From Phycisphaerales bacterium UBA1845 (GTDB lineage Bacteria > Planctomycetota > Phycisphaerae > UBA1845), in the NCBI GenBank assembly GCA_002338715.1, contig DDIR01000097.1, positions 1,909 to 13,607 on the forward strand: 11,699 bases of DNA, in the 5' to 3' direction. Numbering within the stretch: the first letter of the stretch is position 1; every line of letters starts with the position of its first letter. A program made the translations under genes and the position numbers. Of the stretch, positions 5,829 through 11,699 are shown one piece after another. The notes below the pieces were generated by a model that saw only the letters and a program-made list of their open reading frames with translations, made no database searches and was not told where the DNA came from.

Positions 5829-6611
5829 CTACGCGCGCCAGCCAGGTTCACGTTTCTGTAGAAACGCCTTCAACCCCTCCTGCCCTTCATCCGACGCCCG
5901 AAGCTTCGCGATATACAGCGTCATCGCCGCAAGCTTCCCATCGAATCCGTCACCGCGGGCCGTGCGAATAATCTCCTTGCACGCCGCCACCGCGCACGGG
6001 CCCGTCTCTTTGATCGCATCGGTAAGTTGGCCCACCGTTTCATCCAACTCGTCAACCGTTTCCACCGTCTCAGCCACCAGCCCGACGCGCTTCGCCTCAG
6101 CCCCATCAAACCGCTCTGCCGTCAGCGCGTATCGCTGCACAGCCGACGCCTGCATCTTCTCCGTCAAGAATGGCATGATGATCGCCGGCGCAATCCCCAA
6201 CTTCACCTCGCTCAAACAAAACACCACGCGCTCCAGCGCCACCGCCATATCGCAAGCGGCTACCAACCCCACACCGCCGCCAAACGTCGCCCCATGCACC
6301 CGCGCGATGGTCGGCTTGGGACAACACCGAATCACATCAAGCATCGATGCCAACTGCGTCGCGTCCGCCACGTTCTCCTCGAACGTGTAATCCACCATCT
6401 TCTGCATCCAGTTCAGGTCAGCCCCCGCACAGAACGATTTCCCCTCGCCCGAAAGCACAATCGCCCGCACATCGCCTCGCCGCCCCAGCTCGCGAAACAC
6501 GTCGGCTAGCTGCTCGATCACCTGCTCATTAAACGCATTGTGCAAGTCGGGCCGGCGAAGCTGCACGTGCCCGACATGATCCGAAATGAGTTGTTCGACA
6601 AATACTTTCAT
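5829..6611 (-). CDS. liuC: Methylglutaconyl-CoA hydratase (enoyl-CoA hydratase family)
   Basis: A 260-residue crotonase-fold enzyme expected to hydrate 3-methylglutaconyl-CoA to HMG-CoA in leucine breakdown. The oxyanion-hole and substrate segments are SFCAGADLNWM and ARVHGATFGGGVGLVAACD. The 'CAGADLNWM' form is characteristic of the LiuC/AUH group within the crotonases, and VFCLSEVKLGIAP is also present, carrying a Glu at the catalytic position. Length and start (MKVFVEQL) fit the family. The gene lies 21 bases after the liuB stop on the same strand, so the two are almost certainly one transcript and catalyse consecutive steps. No clear Shine-Dalgarno site precedes the ATG at 6611. A broader-specificity enoyl-CoA hydratase is the alternative. 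The protein should be cytoplasmic. Isovaleryl-CoA dehydrogenase and HMG-CoA lyase are not in the window. Confidence 0.88.
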   Translation of the reverse strand: MKVFVEQLISDHVGHVQLRRPDLHNAFNEQVIEQLADVFRELGRRGDVRAIVLSGEGKSFCAGADLNWMQKMVDYTFEENVADATQLASMLDVIRCCPKPTIARVHGATFGGGVGLVAACDMAVALERVVFCLSEVKLGIAPAIIMPFLTEKMQASAVQRYALTAERFDGAEAKRVGLVAETVETVDELDETVGQLTDAIKETGPCAVAACKEIIRTARGDGFDGKLAAMTLYIAKLRASDEGQEGLKAFLQKREPGWRA

Positions 6612-6632
6612 GACAACACTTCAGCCAAGTAC

Positions 6633-8243
6633 CTACATTCGATAAACGCTCTGTTTCGGCTCGGGCCAGGGACCGTTGAGGCTGGCTGCGATACCCAGCG
6701 CCAAGACCATCCGCGTGTCGGCTGGATCAATAATCCCGTCATCCCACAACCGCGCCGAGCTGTAATACGCGCTGCCTTCTGTCTCATACTTGTCCAGGAT
6801 CGGTTTCATGAACTCGGCTTGCTGATCGGCATTCATAGGCCGCTCGCCCTTGGCCTCCAGCTGATCCTGCTTCACGGTCAGCAAAACGTTCGCGGCTTGC
6901 TCGCCACCCATTACGCTGATCCGTGCATTGGGCCACATCCAAAGTTGCCTCGGTCCATACGCCCGCCCGCACATGCCATAGTTGCCCGCGCCATACGAGC
7001 CACCGATCACCACCGTGAACTTCGGCACGCACGCGTTGGAGACCGCGGCCACCATCTTCGCGCCGTCTTTGGCGATGCCCCCGGCTTCAAACTGCCGCCC
7101 CACCATGAACCCGGTGATATTCTGCAGGAACACAAGCGGTGTGCGCCGTTGATTGCAAAGCTCAATAAAGTGTGCGGCTTTCTGCGCACTTTCGGAAAAG
7201 AGCACGCCGTTGTTCGCGAGAATGCCAACCGGGTATCCCCAGATATGCGCAAACCCGGTGACCAGCGTCGAACCGTACAGTGCTTTGAATTCCTGAAACT
7301 TACTGCCATCGACGATGCGCGCGATGATCTCGCGCACGTCGTAAGGTTTGCGAATGTTCTTTTGAATGATGCCGTAAATCTCGCTCGCGTCGTAGCGCGG
7401 TTCTTCAACCGGAATCGTGCGCACCGGCGTCTTGTGAACGTGACCGAGGTGGCTAACGATTCGCCGCGTGATCGCCAGCGCATCTTCATCATTGACCGCA
7501 AGGTGATCCGCAACGCCCGACGTTCGACAATGCACGTCAGCCCCACCAAGTTCCTCCGCCGAAACAACCTCCCCCGTCGCGGCTTTGACGAGCGGTGGAC
7601 CGCCAAGAAAAATCGTCCCCTGCCCCTTCACGATGACGGCTTCATCACTCATCGCCGGCACATACGCCCCGCCAGCCGTGCACGAACCCATCACCACCGC
7701 GATCTGCGGAATGCCAGCCGCCGACATCTGCGCCTGGTTATAAAAGATCCGCCCGAAATGCTCCTTGTCGGGAAACACGTCGGCTTGCAGCGGCAAGAAC
7801 GCCCCGCCCGAATCAACGAGGTACACACATGGCAGGTGATTTTCGCGGGCGATCTCCTGCGCCCGAAGATGCTTCTTCACCGTCACCGGAAAATACGTGC
7901 CGCCTTTAACCGTCGCATCGTTCGCCACGATCACGCACTCGCGACCTTCGATGCAACCAATCCCGGTCACAACGCCAGCCGCCGGCGCGCCCCCGTCATA
8001 AAGCCCGTGCGCCGCCAACGAACTGAATTCCAGAAACGGTGTGTCGGCATCGGTCAGAAGATCAATCCGATCGCGCACAAACAACTTCCCGCGGCTTCGA
8101 TGCCGTTCGACCAACTTCTCCCCGCCGCCCTGCTTGACCGCACTAAGATGCGCTTTCAAATCCGCGACCTTGGCCTCAAGGTCCGATTTGTTTTCCGCAA
8201 ATTCCGACGACGACGTATCAATTGCTGTTGAGAGTATTTCCAT
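6633..8243 (-). CDS. liuB: 3-Methylcrotonyl-CoA carboxylase, carboxyltransferase (beta) subunit
   Basis: A 536-residue carboxyltransferase subunit that moves the carboxyl from carboxybiotin to 3-methylcrotonyl-CoA, the step before liuC in leucine degradation. The family landmarks are [15 protein letters not shown] near the N-terminus, [93 protein letters not shown] and [15 protein letters not shown]. The QADVFPD and [14 protein letters not shown] segments favour MCC over propionyl- or acetyl-CoA carboxylase subunits. The length matches the usual 535 or so. GGGAAG lies 9 bases before the ATG at 8243. The enzyme needs a biotin-bearing alpha subunit (LiuD/MccA), which is absent here and must be encoded elsewhere. 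The gene is first in the liuB-liuC transcript and divergent from the zinc-ribbon gene at 8410. Confidence 0.95.
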   Translation of the reverse strand: MEILSTAIDTSSSEFAENKSDLEAKVADLKAHLSAVKQGGGEKLVERHRSRGKLFVRDRIDLLTDADTPFLEFSSLAAHGLYDGGAPAAGVVTGIGCIEGRECVIVANDATVKGGTYFPVTVKKHLRAQEIARENHLPCVYLVDSGGAFLPLQADVFPDKEHFGRIFYNQAQMSAAGIPQIAVVMGSCTAGGAYVPAMSDEAVIVKGQGTIFLGGPPLVKAATGEVVSAEELGGADVHCRTSGVADHLAVNDEDALAITRRIVSHLGHVHKTPVRTIPVEEPRYDASEIYGIIQKNIRKPYDVREIIARIVDGSKFQEFKALYGSTLVTGFAHIWGYPVGILANNGVLFSESAQKAAHFIELCNQRRTPLVFLQNITGFMVGRQFEAGGIAKDGAKMVAAVSNACVPKFTVVIGGSYGAGNYGMCGRAYGPRQLWMWPNARISVMGGEQAANVLLTVKQDQLEAKGERPMNADQQAEFMKPILDKYETEGSAYYSSARLWDDGIIDPADTRMVLALGIAASLNGPWPEPKQSVYRM

Positions 8244-8247
8244 GCGT

Positions 8248-8258
8248 GGGAACTTCCC
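8248..8258. promoter_or_regulatory. Short palindrome over the liuB ribosome-binding site
   Basis: GGGAA-C-TTCCC is an 11-base symmetric site whose minus-strand reading contains the GGGAAG Shine-Dalgarno sequence of liuB, 5 bases before its start codon. With only one central base it cannot fold as an RNA hairpin, so any role would be as a DNA site. It may be chance. Confidence 0.2.
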
Positions 8259-8397
8259 GTCTCGGTGTCACGGTTCGCTCGCAGGCAGCCAGCCCGCACG
8301 TCAAAAACCTAATCGCTTTTGCCTCTTCGCGACAGTCCAGCCGCCCTGTGCCACTTGAATCAGCCATCACCTATGGCACATTGCCAATCAACCCTGC

Positions 8398-8403
8398 TAT
8401 CAT
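8398..8403 (+). promoter_or_regulatory. -10-like TATCAT placed for a leaderless transcript
   Basis: TATCAT (5/6) is followed by 6 bases and the ATG at 8410, the spacing expected if transcription starts at the start codon itself. No Shine-Dalgarno site is visible. The expected -35 position reads GGCACA (3/6), so the promoter is only a candidate. Confidence 0.3.
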
Positions 8404-8409
8404 CTGTTG

Positions 8410-8979
8410 ATGGATGATTCCCTTCCAAGCCGCTGGATTGAACTTCGCGAACTTCCGGGCCACCCGGAAATGTCGGTGTTCCCCGATCGCGACCCCAAGA
8501 TCCAGAACCGCTACGCGCCCGACATTGGCGAAGACCTCAAGTGCCCGAAATGCCACTACCTCCTCACGGGCATCGGCGCCGAATACTGCCCCGAATGCGG
8601 GATCGAATTGTCCTACGAACCGATCACCGTCTTCTCAGCCGCCGACCAGTCCCTCGTCTGGGCGGCCGCGATGGTCCTCGACCAAAACGAAATCTCAAAC
8701 CTGATGACCAGCGGCAGCTACGACCCAATCCTGGGCATATTCACCAGCCGCCAAAGCCTGCCGCACATCATGGTTCCGTTTAAGTTCTATCACGAAGCCG
8801 TCCAACTGCTGGACACCCAATTCGGCCAGCGGCTCTTCAAAGGCGGCGAGAAACCGTTAAAACTGCCCGAAGGCCCGGATTGGGCCTGCTCCAGCTGCGA
8901 AGAAGAGAACCCCGTTTCCTTCGAGGTCTGCTGGAATTGCGGTTTGCAGCGACCTGATGCGCCAGTTTCAAATCAGTGA
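8410..8979 (+). CDS. Double zinc-finger protein with DUF2007-like core
   Basis: A 189-residue protein without a known specific function. An N-terminal zinc ribbon uses CPKC (45-48) and CPEC (60-63), the latter within YCPECG. A middle part (about 72-136, VFSAADQSLVWAAAMVLDQNEI to HEAVQLLD) resembles DUF2007, a small ferredoxin-like 'signal transducing' fold; the resemblance is moderate and recalled, not searched. The C-terminus carries W-x-C-x2-C-x3-N-x6-C-x2-C (Trp158, Cys160, Cys163, Asn167, Cys174, Cys177), which fits the RanBP2-type zinc-finger pattern exactly. No signal peptide or membrane segment is seen, so it is probably cytoplasmic. I preferred the ATG at 8410 to the TTG immediately before it. 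The gene is divergent from liuB and 76 bases upstream of the MarR gene. Zinc binding is likely; a role in protein, RNA or ligand recognition is speculation. Confidence 0.75.
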   Translation: MDDSLPSRWIELRELPGHPEMSVFPDRDPKIQNRYAPDIGEDLKCPKCHYLLTGIGAEYCPECGIELSYEPITVFSAADQSLVWAAAMVLDQNEISNLMTSGSYDPILGIFTSRQSLPHIMVPFKFYHEAVQLLDTQFGQRLFKGGEKPLKLPEGPDWACSSCEEENPVSFEVCWNCGLQRPDAPVSNQ

Positions 8980-9055
8980 CCAACCCCCCTCCCCATACAC
9001 TGGACGCGATTGTCTCATGTTGTAGACTATACCGTTTGAATAATATCTATCCCGC

Positions 9056-9586
9056 GTGGATATGTTTCCCGATACAACGCTTGGCTGCCCCCAACCCGTT
9101 CGGGCGGAAACGGTGAAGAATTTGTCAGAATCGCAAGATCAATTGGAAGCGCTTGGTGAGGAGATTTTTGAACTCACCAAGATCGTCGCCCGTGCACGCG
9201 CCCAAGCCAGCAACAAACACGTCGAAACCTTGACCGAAACCGAGAACCTCACGCTCGACCTGCTCAGCAAGCACGACGTCATGACCGTCGGCCAAATCCA
9301 GAAAGCCGTCGGCGTCCTGCCGGCTCAGATGTCCCGCATCGTTCGCTCGCTCGAGGACAAGGGCGGATCAGCTTACATCGAGTGCAACATCAACCCCAAC
9401 GATCGCCGGATGATCAACGTCTCGATCACCCCCGCCGGCCAAAAGGCACTCAACAACTATCGAAAAGCCAGGCTCTCCATGATCCTGCGGATCCTCTCCG
9501 TACTCGATCACGACGAACGCGAAAACTTCATGGGCATGATGCGCAAGATGCGCGATAATATTTCTATCTCAATTAAGAACAAATAG
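9056..9586 (+). CDS. MarR-family transcriptional regulator
   Basis: A winged-helix regulator of up to 176 residues that would bind DNA as a dimer and respond to a small molecule or oxidation. The recognition region is VGQIQKAVGVLPAQMSRIVRSLEDKG (78-103), followed by the wing with the family hallmark NPNDRRMINVSITPAGQKAL (about 113-132). Flanking helices (about 25-55 and 135-170) would form the dimer interface. The start is uncertain: GTG at 9056, ATG at 9062, or GTG at 9113, which has GGGCGGA four bases upstream and would remove 19 residues lying outside the domain. AT-rich AATAAT at 9039-9044 may be the -10. The region ahead of the next gene contains a nested dyad over a promoter (9676-9714), an attractive binding site for this protein. 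The ligand cannot be deduced. Confidence 0.88.
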   Translation: MDMFPDTTLGCPQPVRAETVKNLSESQDQLEALGEEIFELTKIVARARAQASNKHVETLTETENLTLDLLSKHDVMTVGQIQKAVGVLPAQMSRIVRSLEDKGGSAYIECNINPNDRRMINVSITPAGQKALNNYRKARLSMILRILSVLDHDERENFMGMMRKMRDNISISIKNK

Positions 9587-9634
9587 TTACAACGATTCAC
9601 CTCGCGGCAAAACCCCCAGCCCATACCCCAATTC

Positions 9635-9661
9635 CGGAAAATAGTTTACATTCGGAAAATA
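9635..9661 (+). repeat. Pair of direct repeats CGGAAAATA upstream of a promoter
   Basis: Identical 9-base repeats sit at 9635-9643 and 9653-9661, starts 18 bp apart, with the second ending 4 bases before the -35 at 9666. Both are preceded by TTC or TTCC. The location fits an activator site or an A-rich UP-like element for the exported-protein promoter. Confidence 0.4.
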
Positions 9662-9665
9662 TTTC

Positions 9666-9696
9666 TTGACAATCATTATTCATGTTGTACGATAAT
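9666..9696 (+). promoter_or_regulatory. Promoter of the exported VYV-repeat protein
   Basis: A perfect -35 TTGACA (9666-9671) is followed by GATAAT (9691-9696, 5/6) at 19 bp, or TACGAT (9688-9693, 4/6) at 16 bp. It is the best-looking -35 in the window. Transcription would begin about 9700-9704. Confidence 0.6.
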
Positions 9697-9714
9697 CGTG
9701 GCCGACATGAATAA
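9676..9714. promoter_or_regulatory. Nested dyad overlapping the -10, candidate operator
   Basis: The outer arms TTATTCATGT (9676-9685) and ACATGAATAA (9705-9714) are perfect 10-base inverted repeats. Nearly concentric within them is ACGAT-A-ATCGT (9689-9699). The element covers the spacer, the -10 and the probable start of transcription, where a bound repressor would block polymerase. The MarR gene ends 90 bases upstream, making it the natural candidate binder; this is inference. Confidence 0.5.
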
Positions 9715-9796
9715 CATCGGCTTGATTGCAATGGGGCCAGCCGCAAAGGGCCACTTTCAGCAAACGACCATTTGGCGATGGAGGACCAAACCATGA
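9707..9796 (+). CDS. Possible 29-residue upstream ORF overlapping the next start (ATGA)
   Basis: An ATG inside the right arm of the dyad opens a frame of 29 codons (MNNIGLIAMGPAAKG..., ending RWRTKP) whose TGA overlaps the ATG of the exported-protein gene as ATGA. With the predicted transcript start at 9700-9704 it would be almost leaderless. There is no ribosome site of its own. ATGA overlaps often mean translational coupling, but the downstream gene also has its own GGAGG, so this may be chance. Confidence 0.3.
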   Translation: MNNIGLIAMGPAAKGHFQQTTIWRWRTKP

Positions 9797-10191
9797 CGAA
9801 TCAACGCAAATTCTCACTCGTGGCATCATGTGCAGCACTGGCTGGACTGGGACTGCTGGCCACCCCCACGTCTGCCCAAGCCCAATGCTATAGCCCGGTC
9901 TATGCACCGGTCACCTACGTGGACTACGCACCGGCTGTCGTACCCACCCGCACCGTGTACGTCAGTCAGCCGGTGTACGTTTCGCGCCCCGTGTATGTTC
10001 CACCGCCCGTCTACGTCGCGCCAGCATACAAGTCGCGATCATTCAACCTTAGCTTGAGCTTCGGCAACAACAGTTTTCGATATCGCGACGGTTACCGAGC
10101 GCGCCGCAACTACAGTTCGGGCGTGCGCTATCGTAGTTATAACCATTCAGCGCGACGATCGCATGGCCATCGGCGCCATTATCGCCACTGA
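9793..10191 (+). CDS. Small exported protein with VYV repeats and basic His/Arg/Tyr-rich tail
   Basis: A 132-residue protein not recognised by family. A classic signal peptide (KFSLVASCAALAGLGLLATPTSAQA, likely cleaved after residue 30) shows that it leaves the cytoplasm. The mature part is Tyr/Val/Pro-rich, with four consecutive six-residue units of the form VYVxxP (about 55-78). A short region of alternating hydrophobic residues follows (SFNLSLSFGNNSF, 83-95). The tail is strongly basic, ending RRSHGHRRHYRH, and could bind polyanions, metal or the cell wall. GGAGG at 9780-9784 is 8 bases before the ATG at 9793, which settles the start over a TTG at 9772. An intrinsic terminator (10251-10276) closes a single-gene unit. 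A MarR gene lies directly upstream and may control it. An envelope or extracellular-matrix role is a guess from composition. Confidence 0.8.
   Translation: MTNQRKFSLVASCAALAGLGLLATPTSAQAQCYSPVYAPVTYVDYAPAVVPTRTVYVSQPVYVSRPVYVPPPVYVAPAYKSRSFNLSLSFGNNSFRYRDGYRARRNYSSGVRYRSYNHSARRSHGHRRHYRH
9955..10026 (+). repeat. Four tandem 18-bp coding repeats (VYVxxP)
   Basis: Units start at 9955, 9973, 9991 and 10009. Each begins GT(G/C)TA(C/T)GT and ends with a proline codon in the first three. The fourth reads CCA one codon earlier than the frame of the others. Synonymous drift between units indicates an old in-frame duplication held by selection on the peptide. Confidence 0.7.
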
Positions 10192-10207
10192 TTCAAAAGC
10201 TTTGAAT
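10191..10207. repeat. Small inverted repeat just after the exported-protein stop
   Basis: ATTCAAA (10191-10197) and TTTGAAT (10201-10207) are seven-base arms around AGC. The first arm starts on the last base of the TGA. It is AT-rich and weak as a hairpin, and the true terminator lies 44 bases further on. Confidence 0.3.
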
Positions 10208-10250
10208 GCGGCTTGTCTGCAAACGTTTTAATTCACAAACCACCAATCAC

Positions 10251-10276
10251 GCGGGGCTTTATGCCCCGCTTTTTTT
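10251..10276 (+). terminator. Strong intrinsic terminator
   Basis: The perfect stem GCGGGGC (10251-10257) / GCCCCGC (10263-10269) with loop TTTAT is directly followed by seven T (10270-10276). It terminates the exported-protein transcript and insulates it from the PEP carboxykinase gene. Confidence 0.93.
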
Positions 10277-10312
10277 GTATCGAGATGCACACCGCGATAA
10301 GCCGAAGTTTGC

Positions 10313-10340
10313 TTGACGAAGGCCCCGGCAATTCTATCCT
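10313..10340 (+). promoter_or_regulatory. Candidate promoter of the PEP carboxykinase gene
   Basis: TTGACG (10313-10318, 5/6), a 16-bp spacer, then TATCCT (10335-10340, 4/6). It lies between the upstream terminator and the ATG at 10384, giving a leader of about 37 bases. Confidence 0.45.
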
Positions 10341-10359
10341 TGGTCCTTTGGTCACCAAG
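10339..10359. promoter_or_regulatory. Inverted repeat over the predicted pckA transcript start
   Basis: CTTGGT (10339-10344) and ACCAAG (10354-10359) are separated by nine bases, and TTGGTC also occurs twice in direct order (10340-10345 and 10348-10353). The position, from the -10 across the start of transcription, fits a repressor site. Regulator unknown. Confidence 0.3.
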
Positions 10360-10383
10360 TGAACTCAGCCGACGGAGCGCGCC

Positions 10384-11699
<1,316 letters not shown>

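Noticed and set aside
6540..8231. 563-codon plus-strand open frame opposite liuB
   Set aside because: Antisense to the unmistakable liuB carboxyltransferase. The peptide is rich in Arg/His/Pro with no domain pattern.

Overview
The window is GC-rich bacterial chromosome with a strong preference for C-ending codons. It most likely comes from a Planctomycetota member, perhaps of the Phycisphaerae. The main reasons are a prepilin-like membrane segment plus an H-x10-DG motif (the planctomycete DUF1559/H-x9-DG style) fused to an anti-sigma-type N-terminus, a CPxC...CPEC zinc-ribbon protein of a kind common in that phylum, and a sigma-54 activator, an ECF sigma factor and a MarR regulator packed close together. 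This placement rests on recalled family features, not on a database search.

Layout, left to right. (1) 65-928 (+): an RNase Z-like metallo-beta-lactamase. (2) 1109-1204 (+): a compact unit encoding a 31-residue hydrophobic peptide, with its own candidate promoter, Shine-Dalgarno site and strong terminator. (3) 1321-2868 (-): a GAF/AAA+/Fis sigma-54 activator, and upstream of it 3008-3604 (-), a membrane-anchored L,D-transpeptidase. (4) 3824-4429 (+): an ECF sigma factor, divergent from the transpeptidase. It is followed by 4596-5585 (+), an anti-sigma-like protein fused to a pseudopilin-like membrane and extracytoplasmic part. A 27-bp hairpin repeat flanks the fusion gene on both sides. (5) 5586-5828: an intergenic island holding the second hairpin copy, a REP-like hairpin with a GAAA loop, and a branched inverted-repeat structure. 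(6) 5829-8243 (-): liuB-liuC, two consecutive steps of leucine degradation. (7) 8410-8979 (+): a protein with two zinc-binding modules around a DUF2007-like core. (8) 9056-9586 (+): a MarR regulator, then a promoter overlapped by a nested dyad, a 29-codon upstream ORF, and a small exported protein with VYV repeats (9793-10191) closed by a terminator. (9) 10384 to the window end (+): ATP-dependent PEP carboxykinase, cut off by the window edge.

Themes. Envelope sensing is suggested by the ECF sigma factor, its membrane-spanning candidate anti-sigma partner and the divergent cell-wall transpeptidase. Carbon flow is represented by leucine catabolism to acetyl-CoA and acetoacetate, and by PEP carboxykinase for gluconeogenesis. 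The most interesting pieces are the anti-sigma/prepilin fusion, the orphan 31-aa peptide unit, and the nested dyad plus upstream ORF ahead of the exported repeat protein. No tRNA, rRNA, CRISPR array, transposase or phage gene was recognised, and no gene-free stretch exceeds about 300 bases.
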